Shown one piece after another: positions 50,444-59,386 of a DNA stretch of 64,000 bases. This DNA comes from Agrobacterium fabrum str. C58. GTDB taxonomy: Bacteria; Pseudomonadota; Alphaproteobacteria; Rhizobiales; Rhizobiaceae. Both the position numbers and the translations under genes were made by a program. The stretch lies in NCBI RefSeq assembly GCF_000092025.1, contig NC_003062.2, positions 60,001 through 124,000 of the forward strand. Direction: 5' to 3'. Position 1 is the stretch's first letter; every line of letters begins with the position of its first letter. Below the pieces are notes generated by a model. It worked only from the letters and a program-made list of their open reading frames with translations, did no database searches and was not told the DNA's origin.

Positions 50444-51835
50444 TCATTTCGCTGCGAGTGCGTCCAGAATGCGGACCCAGGAGCGGATGCCCTTATGGAA
50501 GGATTGCAGCTCGTATTTTTCATTCGGCGAATGAATGCGGTCGTCAGTCAGGCCGAAGCCGACGAGCAGCGAATCCATGCCCAGCATCTTCTGGAAATCG
50601 CCGACGATCGGGATCGAGCCGCCCATGCCGATGACAACGGCGGGTTTTGGCCACTCTTCCGATAGCGCGTTTTTGGCCTTGGTGAGCACGGGCGAGTCGT
50701 AAGACAGCTGGATGGCTGGTGATGCGCCATGCTCGTGGAACTCCACGGAGCAATCGGCTGGAATTTTGGAGCGCACATAGGCCCGGAAGCTGTCGCGAAT
50801 GGCTGCGGGGTTCTGCTCGCCGACGAGGCGGAACGACACCTTGGCGGAGGCTTTCGCCGCAATCACGGTCTTGAAACCATCGCCGGTGTAGCCGCCGATG
50901 ATGCCGTTGACTTCCGCCGTCGGCCGCGCCCAGGTCTGCTCCAGCACGGAACGGCCCTTTTCACCCGAGGGAACCGAAAGGCCGACTTCACCGAGGAAGG
51001 CTTCCGCCGAACGTCCGAGCGTTTCCCAGGATGCCTTGATGTTGGCAGGGGGTTCTTCCACACCGTCATAAAAGCCGGCAAGCGTCACGCGGCCCGTCTC
51101 GTCATGCAGTCCGGCGAGGATATCGGTGAGGATGTGGATCGGATTTGCGGCGGCGCCGCCAAAAAGGCCGGAATGCAGGTCGCGGTCTGCCGCGGTGATG
51201 ACGATCTCTTCGCCAACCAGCCCGCGAAGCGCAGCGGCGATGGCGGGCGTATCCCGGTCCCACATGCCGGTATCGCAGACCAGCGCATAATCGGCCTTCA
51301 GTTCCTGCGCGTTGGCGTCGAGGAACGGTTTCAGCGAAGGCGAGCCGGATTCCTCTTCGCCTTCAAACAGAATGGTAACACGCACTGGCAGGACACCATT
51401 GACTGCCTTATAGGCCCGGCAGGCCTCGACGAAGGTCATCAGCTGGCCCTTGTCGTCAGCCGTGCCACGTCCGGTGATCACCTTCCGGCCGGCGCCGATA
51501 TCCTTGATGGCAGGCTCGAACGGATCATTTTCCCAGAGTTCCAGCGGATCGACCGGCTGAACGTCATAATGGCCGTAAAAAAGTACATGCGGCGCATCCT
51601 TGGTCGCCGCATCGTGATGCGCAACCACCATCGGGTGACCGGCCGTATCGCGCACCGAAGCCGTAAAACCGAGCGCGGAAAGCGTCCTCACCAGCCAGTC
51701 CGCAGCCTTGCGGCATTCTGCCTTATAGGCGGGATCGGTGGAAATCGACGGAATGCGCACGAGTTCGAAAAGCCGCTCCAGGCTGGAAGTCAGATTGTCG
51801 TCGGCGTTGGAAAGAATAGGGGAAACGTCTGTCAT
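50444..51835 (-). CDS. M20/M28-family dipeptidase
   Basis: 463 aa. Zinc-dependent cytosolic peptidase of the M20 type. Metal and active-site motifs: FYGHYDVQPVDPLELW (HxD, about residues 88-103), GRGTADDKGQLM (about 121), the catalytic Glu in FEGEEESGSPSL (about 157) and a Cys-Asp-Thr-Gly metal site VCDTGMWDRDTP. The last His is in IHSPNEKYE near the C-terminus. Start at 51835 is chosen for AGGATCAG before it. Substrate range unknown. Confidence 0.92.
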   Translation of the reverse strand: MTDVSPILSNADDNLTSSLERLFELVRIPSISTDPAYKAECRKAADWLVRTLSALGFTASVRDTAGHPMVVAHHDAATKDAPHVLFYGHYDVQPVDPLELWENDPFEPAIKDIGAGRKVITGRGTADDKGQLMTFVEACRAYKAVNGVLPVRVTILFEGEEESGSPSLKPFLDANAQELKADYALVCDTGMWDRDTPAIAAALRGLVGEEIVITAADRDLHSGLFGGAAANPIHILTDILAGLHDETGRVTLAGFYDGVEEPPANIKASWETLGRSAEAFLGEVGLSVPSGEKGRSVLEQTWARPTAEVNGIIGGYTGDGFKTVIAAKASAKVSFRLVGEQNPAAIRDSFRAYVRSKIPADCSVEFHEHGASPAIQLSYDSPVLTKAKNALSEEWPKPAVVIGMGGSIPIVGDFQKMLGMDSLLVGFGLTDDRIHSPNEKYELQSFHKGIRSWVRILDALAAK

Positions 51836-51999
51836 CGCTGATCCTGTCATGTCTGTCGTGACCCGGCGAAAGACGAAATATCCGGGCATCGCACATCGCG
51901 GGAAACAAGGCGCGGGCTTGTCGTGAATCGGCAAGCGCGTGGCCGCCGGAACGATAGAGCAGTTCACGAAAACTGCGAAGCGGTTTTGGACCGTAGACG

Positions 52000-52446
52000 T
52001 TATTTTGCTTTTTTTGCGCTTTCGATCGCCCGGCGCATATATTCCAGCAAAAGCTGTCGCTCGAAGCGGCGGAAATTCGCAAGCAATGTGTCTTCGGTGG
52101 CCTCGGAAGCGGCGATGGCATTCGCCTCCAGATCCCTGCCACGCTGGGTCAGTTCGATGATCTGGGCGCGGCGATCGCTCGGATGGGATTTGCGGACAAT
52201 CAGCCCGTCACGTTCCATGCGAGACAGCGTGTTGGCAAGCGTTGCCTGTTCGACATCGATTCGATCAAGCAATTGCCGCTGGGTCAGGCCTTCTTCATGC
52301 CAGAGCTCGATGAGGATGGGAAATTGGCCGGGAGAAAAACCGAGCGCAGCGGCTCTTTTCTGCAGCGCCATGGTAAATTCCCGCGCCATCTTCGCGGCGA
52401 GATAGATTGCCGATTCATCCCGGGAAAAACCCATTCTTCCGTCCAT
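52000..52446 (-). CDS. MarR-family transcriptional regulator
   Basis: 148 aa. Winged helix-turn-helix: LTQRQLLDRIDVEQATLANTL (helices 3-4, about residues 60-80), wing with RDGLIVRKSHPSDRRAQ (DxRxx pattern). Start at 52446 or 52434 is favoured; a longer reading to 52533 would run over the promoter and sRNA terminator. Upstream palindrome ATATC-GCAT-GATAT (52493-52506) may be its own operator. Ligand and targets unknown. Confidence 0.9.
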   Translation of the reverse strand: MDGRMGFSRDESAIYLAAKMAREFTMALQKRAAALGFSPGQFPILIELWHEEGLTQRQLLDRIDVEQATLANTLSRMERDGLIVRKSHPSDRRAQIIELTQRGRDLEANAIAASEATEDTLLANFRRFERQLLLEYMRRAIESAKKAK

Positions 52447-52492
52447 GCACGTCGCCACCAGCGGAAAGCCGGTAACTTTAATAGCGTGGTAT

Positions 52493-52506
52493 ATATCGCA
52501 TGATAT
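52493..52506. promoter_or_regulatory. Candidate MarR autoregulatory operator
   Basis: Inverted repeat ATATC-GCAT-GATAT in the AT-rich promoter region about 47 bases before the MarR start. Size and place fit a MarR dimer site; not tested. Confidence 0.4.
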
Positions 52507-52532
52507 GTTTAGACTAGCCCAAACAGGGGGCA

Positions 52533-52680
52533 AAATAAAACCGCCATGGCCGGGAGGGGTCGGCCATGGCGGTCATATTGGAGGACAAAGGCCCGGAGAG
52601 GGGGAAAGGCCTTTGTCCGGTCTGACGCGGCGGGGGACGAGCCAGCTATCAGACTACGGCGTGATCAGGCGCCGTCCTCT
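52533..52680 (-). ncRNA. Alpha-r7-type sRNA
   Basis: About 148 nt on the minus strand. From a promoter CTTGAA (52712-52707)-N17-ACATTT (52689-52684), initiation near 52680 is predicted. Stems: a 5' one near 52625-52677; GGACAAAGGC/GCCTTTGTCC (52618-52583) with a C-rich loop; and a terminator ACCGCCATGGCC/GGCCATGGCGGT with loop GACCCCTCCC followed by TTTTATTTT (52573-52533). The C-rich loops can pair with Shine-Dalgarno sites. Position next to polA matches the rhizobial alpha-r7 family from memory. Confidence 0.75.
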
Positions 52681-52723
52681 AAGAAATGTGTGTGCAAATG
52701 CGGCTTTTCAAGGGAAGAGCGGA

Positions 52724-53134
52724 TTACAAATCGGTAAGGTGTGGTGACGTTTGGTCGCTGTATTGATTTTTCTTCCTCGCGTGCATCGCCCTTGCGAAAT
52801 TGGCGGTCCCCGTAAAGGCGATCAAGAAGAAGAAAGATACTAGCTGGTTGCCAATGTCGTCTGGAAAAGGACGGAGTACAAGAATGAAGAATGCCGCCAG
52901 GATCGCTGAATTAAGGATGTGAAACTCAAGCGTGCCCAAAATACCGCGTTTAGAGTCGAATATCTCTGGGAAATAGCTGCGCAGACCCGTGCTCGCTAAC
53001 AGGTAAAGCGGCACGACGAGGGCTTTGTGAAAAATCGTTGTTGCGTTATCCCCCTGCCACCAAGCGGCAATCGCGATTATGGCGGTGAGAAAAACTGCTC
53101 CGAAATAGGCCTTAAATATAGAAACTTTGGACAT
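52724..53134 (-). CDS. Hypothetical small membrane protein
   Basis: 136 aa. About four membrane helices (roughly residues 8-25, 35-51, 72-88 and 95-112), then a polar tail ARKKNQYSDQTSPHLTDL. No family recognised. Codon use is less GC-biased than its neighbours, so it could be acquired. It ends 12 bases before the -35 box of the minus-strand sRNA and is divergent from polA. Confidence 0.7.
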   Translation of the reverse strand: MSKVSIFKAYFGAVFLTAIIAIAAWWQGDNATTIFHKALVVPLYLLASTGLRSYFPEIFDSKRGILGTLEFHILNSAILAAFFILVLRPFPDDIGNQLVSFFFLIAFTGTANFARAMHARKKNQYSDQTSPHLTDL

Positions 53135-53216
53135 CGGCTTTTTCCCTAGAAATCATCAAAGATATAGCCTCGCATCTGATCTCGACGATAGACCTTTCAC
53201 CTCTGGCGCGCTATCC

Positions 53217-56200
53217 ATGCTACCCATGAAAAAAGGCGATCATCTCTTCCTCGTTGACGGCTCCGGTTTCATTTTCCGGGCCTTCCATGCCATCCCGCCG
53301 CTGAACCGCAAGTCGGACGGGCTGCCGGTCAACGCCGTCTCCGGCTTCTGCAACATGTTGTGGAAGCTTCTGAAGGATGCGCGCAATACCGATGTCGGCG
53401 TCACGCCGACCCATTTCGCTGTCATTTTCGACTATTCGTCAAAAACCTTCCGCAACGAGCTCTACGACCTCTACAAGGCCAATCGCTCTGCGCCGCCGGA
53501 AGATCTGGTGCCGCAATTCGGTCTGATCCGCGAGGCGACGCGCGCTTTCAACCTTCCCTGCATCGAAACGGAAGGCTTCGAGGCAGACGATATCATCGCC
53601 ACTTATGCCCGGCAGGCCGAGGCGATCGGCGCCGATGTCACCATCATCTCGTCCGACAAGGATCTGATGCAGCTCGTCACCGCCAATGTGCATATGTACG
53701 ATGCCATGAAGGACAAGCAGATCGGCGTTCCCGACGTCATCGAAAAATGGGGCGTCGGCCCCGAAAAGATGATCGACCTGCAGGCGATGACCGGCGATTC
53801 CACTGATAATGTTCCGGGCATTCCCGGCATCGGGCCGAAGACGGCGGCGCAGCTGCTGGAGGAATATGGCGATCTCGATACGCTTCTGGCGCGGGCAGGG
53901 GAAATCAAGCAGCAGAAACGCCGGGAAAACATCATCGCCAATGCGGAGCTTGCCCGCCTTTCCAGACAGCTCGTGGCGCTCAGAACCGATGTGCCGCTGG
54001 AGCAGTCTCTCGAGGAACTGGTGCTTGAGCCGCAGAACGGTCCGAAGCTCATTGCCTTCCTGAAGGCCATGGAATTCACGACGCTGACCCGCCGCGTCGC
54101 CGAAGCGACTGACAGCGATGCCTCTGCCATCGACCCCGCCAATGTGCCGGTGCAATGGGGCGCCGATGCCCATGGTCCCGATCTCGATGCGCCGGCCGCC
54201 GCTATGGCTGGTGACGTGTCCGCCGAGGGTAACAATAGGCCGGCTTCGGCTGTAGCTCCCGCAAAAAGGATGATTGGCGAAGGCAGCACGCCCGCCGATC
54301 TCACCACGGCGCGACAGGCGCTTTTTGCCGCCACCAAGATCGATACCACCGCCTATACGGCGATCAGGGATATCGCGACGCTGGATCTCTGGATCGCCGC
54401 GGCCAGGGAGGCGGGGGTCGTCGCCTTCGATACGGAAACGACCTCGCTCGACCCGATGCAGGCTGAACTCGTCGGTTTTTCGCTGGCCATTGCCGATAAT
54501 GGCAAGGATGCCTCAGGCACGGATATCCGCGCCGCCTATGTCCCTTTGACGCACAAGACCGGCTCCGGTGGCGATCTCTTCAGCGATGGCATCAAGCTCG
54601 CAGAGGGCCAGGCGCCCTTTGCCGAAGCGCTGGAGCGTCTGAAGGACCTGCTTGAGGACGAGGCTGTCCTCAAGGTCGCGCAGAACCTCAAATACGATTA
54701 CCTGCTGATGAAACGCCACGGCGTGGTTATGCGCAGCTTCGACGATACGATGCTGATTTCCTATGTGCTCGAAGCCGGCAAGACCACGCATGGCATGGAT
54801 ACGCTGTCCGAACGCTGGCTGGGTCACACGCCGATCGCCTATAAGGATGTAACAGGATCGGGCAAGTCGAGCATCACCTTCGATTTTGTCAACATCGACA
54901 AGGCAACCGCCTATGCGGCTGAGGATGCTGACGTCACCCTGCGGCTGTGGATGGCGCTTAAGCCCCGGCTCGTCTCGGAACGGCTAACCAAGGTTTATGA
55001 GCGGCTGGAACGGCCTCTCGTGCCCGTATTGGCACATATGGAGGAGCGCGGCATCACCGTCGACCGGCAGATCCTGTCACGCCTTTCTGGCGAACTTGCG
55101 CAGAAGGCTGCGAGCTTCGAAGAGGAAATCTACGAGCTGGCGGGGGAGCGCTTTAACATCGGCTCGCCAAAACAGCTCGGCGATATCCTGTTTGGCCGGA
55201 TGGGACTGCCGGGCGGCTCCAAGACCAAGACCGGCCAGTGGTCGACCTCGGCGCAGGTTCTGGAGGATCTCGCGGCGGAAGGGGCGGAGCTGCCGCGCAA
55301 GATCGTCGACTGGCGGCAGCTCACCAAGCTGAAATCCACCTATACGGATGCGCTACCCAGCTATATCCATCCCGAGACGAAACGGGTGCACACCTCCTAC
55401 GCGCTCGCCTCCACCACCACGGGGCGCCTGTCGTCGTCGGAGCCGAACCTTCAGAACATCCCGGTCCGCACCGCCGAAGGCCGCAAGATTCGCACGGCCT
55501 TCATCTCCACGCCAGGACACAAGCTTCTGTCGGCCGACTACAGCCAGATCGAACTGCGCGTGCTTGCCCATGTCGCCGATATCCCGCAGCTCAGAAACGC
55601 CTTCGAAAATGGTATCGACATTCATGCGATGACCGCATCGGAAATGTTCGGTGTACCGGTGGAAGGCATGCCATCGGAAGTGCGCCGCCGCGCCAAGGCG
55701 ATCAATTTCGGCATCATCTACGGCATTTCCGCTTTCGGCCTCGCCAACCAGCTCAGCATAGCCCGCTCGGAGGCGGGGGACTATATCAAGAAATACTTCG
55801 AGCGGTTTCCCGGCATTCGTGACTACATGGAAGCGACCAAGGCGTTCGCCCGCGAGAACGGTTATGTCGAGACGATTTTCGGCCGCCGTGCCCACTATCC
55901 GGAAATCCGCTCTTCCAACCCATCCGTGAAAGCCTTCAACGAACGCGCAGCCATCAATGCGCCGATCCAGGGCTCGGCTGCCGATATCATTCGCCGCGCC
56001 ATGATCCGCATCGAGCCGGCGCTGGAGGCGGAAAAGCTCTCCGCCCGCATGCTGTTGCAGGTGCATGACGAACTCATCTTCGAAGTCGAGGAAGCGGAAA
56101 TCGAAAAGACCCTGCCTGTCGTCGTCTCAGTCATGGAGGATGCGGCCATGCCGGCTATTTCAATGAGGGTACCGTTGAAAGTGGATGCGCGGGCGGCCGA

Positions 56201-56222
56201 CAATTGGGATGAGGCGCATTGA
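53217..56222 (+). CDS. polA: DNA polymerase I
   Basis: 1001 aa (998 if the ATG at 53226 is used). Domains in order: 5'-3' exonuclease (about 1-300; EGFEADDIIATYA and DNVPGIPGIGPKTAAQLL), a linker, 3'-5' proofreading exonuclease (FDTETTSLDP about 403, YAAEDADVTLRL) and polymerase A (motif A DYSQIELRVLAH about 774, motif B RRRAKAINFGIIYG about 824, motif C QVHDELIFEVEE about 949). The intact DxE shows active proofreading. It acts in Okazaki fragment joining and repair. Confidence 0.97.
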   Translation: MLPMKKGDHLFLVDGSGFIFRAFHAIPPLNRKSDGLPVNAVSGFCNMLWKLLKDARNTDVGVTPTHFAVIFDYSSKTFRNELYDLYKANRSAPPEDLVPQFGLIREATRAFNLPCIETEGFEADDIIATYARQAEAIGADVTIISSDKDLMQLVTANVHMYDAMKDKQIGVPDVIEKWGVGPEKMIDLQAMTGDSTDNVPGIPGIGPKTAAQLLEEYGDLDTLLARAGEIKQQKRRENIIANAELARLSRQLVALRTDVPLEQSLEELVLEPQNGPKLIAFLKAMEFTTLTRRVAEATDSDASAIDPANVPVQWGADAHGPDLDAPAAAMAGDVSAEGNNRPASAVAPAKRMIGEGSTPADLTTARQALFAATKIDTTAYTAIRDIATLDLWIAAAREAGVVAFDTETTSLDPMQAELVGFSLAIADNGKDASGTDIRAAYVPLTHKTGSGGDLFSDGIKLAEGQAPFAEALERLKDLLEDEAVLKVAQNLKYDYLLMKRHGVVMRSFDDTMLISYVLEAGKTTHGMDTLSERWLGHTPIAYKDVTGSGKSSITFDFVNIDKATAYAAEDADVTLRLWMALKPRLVSERLTKVYERLERPLVPVLAHMEERGITVDRQILSRLSGELAQKAASFEEEIYELAGERFNIGSPKQLGDILFGRMGLPGGSKTKTGQWSTSAQVLEDLAAEGAELPRKIVDWRQLTKLKSTYTDALPSYIHPETKRVHTSYALASTTTGRLSSSEPNLQNIPVRTAEGRKIRTAFISTPGHKLLSADYSQIELRVLAHVADIPQLRNAFENGIDIHAMTASEMFGVPVEGMPSEVRRRAKAINFGIIYGISAFGLANQLSIARSEAGDYIKKYFERFPGIRDYMEATKAFARENGYVETIFGRRAHYPEIRSSNPSVKAFNERAAINAPIQGSAADIIRRAMIRIEPALEAEKLSARMLLQVHDELIFEVEEAEIEKTLPVVVSVMEDAAMPAISMRVPLKVDARAADNWDEAH

Positions 56223-56298
56223 CTGGCCTTTGAGCGGTCGATGTCATTGCTTTGTCGTCTGTGCAGACTAGGGGGAAACATCTCACAAGGAGTTTCCC

Positions 56299-57018
56299 AT
56301 GCACGCCCCGCTCGTTTCGAAAGACCTCGACTATATCTCTACCGCCAACCACGATCAGCCACCACGCCATCTGGGCAGCCGTTTCAGTGCAGAGGGTGAG
56401 TTTTTGCCGGAGCCCGGCAATACGGTCGTGTGCCATCTTGTCGAGGGATCGCAGACCGAAAGCGCTATCGTCTCGACCCGTCAGCGTTTCCTTGACATGC
56501 CGGAGGCGTCGCAACTCGCCTTCACACCGGTTTCCAGCCTGCATATGACGGTTTTTCAAGGTGTTATCGAGTCGCGCCGGGCTCTGCCCTACTGGCCGCA
56601 GACCTTGCCGCTCGATACGCCGATCGACGCGGTGACGGACTATTATCGTGATCGTCTTTCTACTTTTCCGACACTGCCGGCATTCAACATGCGGGTTACG
56701 GGCCTGCGCCCGGTCGGAATGGTCATGAAGGGAGCGACTGCTGAGGACGATAGCATCGTGGCTCTTTGGCGCGATACATTCGCCGATTTTTTCGGCTACC
56801 GTCATCCCGATCATGACACCTATGAGTTTCATATCACCTTGTCCTACATTGTCAGTTGGTTTGAACCCGAGTGTCTGCCGCGCTGGCAGGCGATGCTCGA
56901 TGAGGAACTGGAAAAACTGCGCGTCGCAGCGCCTGTTATACAGATGCGCCCGCCAGCTTTCTGTGAATTCAAGGATATGAACCACTTCAAGGAACTTGTC
57001 GTTTTCGATAAGAGGTGA
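56299..57018 (+). CDS. DUF1868 family 2H phosphoesterase-like protein
   Basis: 239 aa. Two Hx(T/S)x motifs of the 2H phosphoesterase fold: SLHMTVFQG (about residue 82) and FHITLSY (about 178). DUF1868 is a bacterial relative of RNA ligase/cyclic phosphodiesterases; actual substrate unknown. It follows polA by 76 bases and precedes rpmF; possibly cotranscribed with polA. Confidence 0.8.
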   Translation: MHAPLVSKDLDYISTANHDQPPRHLGSRFSAEGEFLPEPGNTVVCHLVEGSQTESAIVSTRQRFLDMPEASQLAFTPVSSLHMTVFQGVIESRRALPYWPQTLPLDTPIDAVTDYYRDRLSTFPTLPAFNMRVTGLRPVGMVMKGATAEDDSIVALWRDTFADFFGYRHPDHDTYEFHITLSYIVSWFEPECLPRWQAMLDEELEKLRVAAPVIQMRPPAFCEFKDMNHFKELVVFDKR

Positions 57019-57211
57019 GGTGGGATTTGCAGCCACCCACTGCGGTTCTGCATGTCGATTCCGCTGAATCGGAAAAAGATGCGTATCAGGGCTGGTCAAA
57101 GCCCGTTTGGGCATGTATAAGCGCGCCAAATTTCCGATATCGAGACATCCGACATTCGGCCTTTGGTTCTGGCCGGTTCCGTTGTTTCGCCGCTTAAGTG
57201 GAGTAACAAAA

Positions 57212-57397
57212 ATGGCTGTACCAAAAAGAAAAACAAGCCCGTCCAAGCGTGGCATGCGCCGCTCGGCTGACGGTCTCAAGTCTGCAACCTATGTTGAAGA
57301 CAAGAACTCCGGCGAACTGCGCCGTCCGCACCATATCGATCTGAAGACCGGTATGTATCGCGGCCGTCAGGTTCTGACGCCGAAGGAAAGCGCATAA
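57212..57397 (+). CDS. rpmF: 50S ribosomal protein L32
   Basis: 61 aa. [18 protein letters not shown] and the [19 protein letters not shown] end are typical of alphaproteobacterial L32. The zinc cysteines seen in some L32 forms are absent. Start at 57212 has GGAGTAAC before it. Terminator at 57421. Confidence 0.97.
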   Translation: MAVPKRKTSPSKRGMRRSADGLKSATYVEDKNSGELRRPHHIDLKTGMYRGRQVLTPKESA

Positions 57398-57420
57398 GCT
57401 TTTCCGACATCATCTTTGCA

Positions 57421-57454
57421 AAAAACCGGTCCTCGTGGCCGGTTTTTTGTTTTC
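57421..57454 (+). terminator. Terminator of rpmF
   Basis: AAAAACCGG...CCGGTTTTT (57421-57429 with 57439-57447, 9-nt loop), followed by TGTTTT. Confidence 0.88.
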
Positions 57455-57559
57455 AGGACTGTCCGGCTGCCTTTTCCGCTCACTTGGAAAATTCCGCCAC
57501 TCCTCCTACACTCTTTCATGGAGAGCGGGTTTGAGGCCTGCGGCAGGAGGGGAGTTTCG

Positions 57560-59386
57560 GTGAAATATCGCTGGATTTTGTTGATGTTTCTCGGCCTAGG
57601 TCTCGGTTATGGCGCCGTGACGAGAGGTGGCGGCATCATCGCGGAAAGCTATTTCGGCGAAATGTCCGATCAGGGCCACACGACGCTCCGGCTAGCCGTC
57701 TCGGCACTTGGCGGGCTCCTTAGCCGCTATGAGCCACTTCCCGCGCTAATCGCCGATCATGACGACATCGAGGAACTGGTCGCGCATCCCAAGGATGAAG
57801 CCCTGCGCCAGCGCGCCAATGTCTACCTCAAATCCATCAACACCCTGCTGGAATCCTCCGATATCTATATCATCACGCTGGATGGGGAGACGATCGCGGC
57901 CAGCAATTACGATGGGCCAACGAGTTTCGTCGGTGAGAATTTCAGTTACCGGCCCTATTTTCAGGATGCCGCCAAGGGCCTCAAGTCCCGCTTTTTTGCT
58001 CTCGGCACCACCTCCCACAAGCGCGGTTATTATTTCTCCGCGCCGATTCTCTTTAATGAAGAAATCAAGGGCGTCATTGTCTTCAAGGTGGATATTGAAG
58101 GCATAGAGGCATCCTTCGGGGATGGCGAAAACCGCATTCTGGTTTCGGACCCGGAAGGCATTATCTTCATGACCGGCACGCCGCAATGGCTTTATTCCGG
58201 CCTGATGCCACTGACGCCGGAGAGGCTGGCGCGCACCGAAGCCTCCCGTCGTTATGCTAATGCGACCCTCACGGAACTGCCGCTTAAAAACGGCAATTTC
58301 GGCTCGCACCAGCTGATGACGATCGCCCAGAATGATGGTGACAGGGAATATATGGTCCTGTCGCAGCCGATGCAGGATGCCGGCTGGACCGTCAGCGTGC
58401 TGATGGATACGGGTTCGCTCCGCACGCAGGTCAAGACCGCGATGATTGCCATCATCCTCTGCCTGTGCCTCGCTGCGGCGCTGATTGCCGCCATGCTGCA
58501 GAGACGGCGGCGTCTGCGCGAGCGCCTGACCCACCAGGCGGAAGCGCAGGCGGAGCTGGAGCGCCGGGTGGAGGAGCGCACGGCCGATCTGGCACGGGTC
58601 AATCAGGAAATCAAACACGAGATCGCCGAGCGACGCCAGACCGAAAAGCAGCTGCGCAAGATGCAGAATGATCTGGTGCAGGCGGGCAAGCTGGCGGCAC
58701 TTGGGCAGATGTCGGCGGCGCTGTCTCACGAATTTAACCAGCCGCTGGCAGCCGCCAAGAACTATGCCGAAAACGCCTCGCTTCTGGTGGAGCGCGGGCG
58801 TCTGGAAGAGGTGACGGAAAATCTCAGGCGTATTTCCGGCCTGATCGACCGTATGGCGTCGATCAGCAAACATCTCAGGAACTTTGCCCGCAAGCCCAAC
58901 GAGAAAACGGCAGCGGTGGGTCTGGAAACCGTAATTCGCGATACGCTCGAAATTGTGGGCCCGCGGCTGAAAGCCGCCGATGCAATGCTGGATATTGATC
59001 TTGGTCCGGTGCCGCTTGCCGTGAAAGCTGGTCCGGTGCGCCTGCAGCAGGTCCTCGTCAACATCATCTCCAATGCTGCCGATGCCGTGGAAGGGCGCGA
59101 AGATCGCCGCATTTCGCTACAGACCGTGCAGCACGGGCAGGCGGTATCGATTTTCATCCGCGACCATGGCCCCGGCGTACCGGCGGCGATTTCGGAACGC
59201 ATCTTCGATCCGTTTTTCACTACCAAGGGTGTCGGTCGTGGCCTCGGTCTCGGCCTTTCCATCTCCTATAACATTATCAAGGATTTCGGCGGTCAGCTGC
59301 GGGTGAAGAACCACGAAGAGAGCGGCGCGGAGTTTGAGATAGAATTGCCAGCGGCGGCGTGGCGCACGGAGGCGGCTGCGGAATGA
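57560..59386 (+). CDS. dctB: Sensor histidine kinase DctB
   Basis: 608 aa. GTG start at 57560 has a full SD (AGGAGGGGAG). Two membrane helices (about 5-22 and 293-315) enclose a periplasmic dCache-type sensor with YRPYFQDAAKG and GYYFSAPI, the pattern of DctB's dicarboxylate sensor. A coiled coil (about 315-380) leads to HisKA with phosphorylated His in ALSHEFNQPLAAAKN (about 390) and an HATPase (N box NIISNAADA, G boxes DHGPGVP and GRGLGLGLS). It should phosphorylate the adjacent DctD. A dctA gene is absent here. Confidence 0.92.
   Translation: MKYRWILLMFLGLGLGYGAVTRGGGIIAESYFGEMSDQGHTTLRLAVSALGGLLSRYEPLPALIADHDDIEELVAHPKDEALRQRANVYLKSINTLLESSDIYIITLDGETIAASNYDGPTSFVGENFSYRPYFQDAAKGLKSRFFALGTTSHKRGYYFSAPILFNEEIKGVIVFKVDIEGIEASFGDGENRILVSDPEGIIFMTGTPQWLYSGLMPLTPERLARTEASRRYANATLTELPLKNGNFGSHQLMTIAQNDGDREYMVLSQPMQDAGWTVSVLMDTGSLRTQVKTAMIAIILCLCLAAALIAAMLQRRRRLRERLTHQAEAQAELERRVEERTADLARVNQEIKHEIAERRQTEKQLRKMQNDLVQAGKLAALGQMSAALSHEFNQPLAAAKNYAENASLLVERGRLEEVTENLRRISGLIDRMASISKHLRNFARKPNEKTAAVGLETVIRDTLEIVGPRLKAADAMLDIDLGPVPLAVKAGPVRLQQVLVNIISNAADAVEGREDRRISLQTVQHGQAVSIFIRDHGPGVPAAISERIFDPFFTTKGVGRGLGLGLSISYNIIKDFGGQLRVKNHEESGAEFEIELPAAAWRTEAAAE

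Noticed and set aside
52447..52533. 29-codon N-terminal extension of the MarR protein
   Set aside because: It covers the AT-rich promoter and palindrome and has no family similarity.
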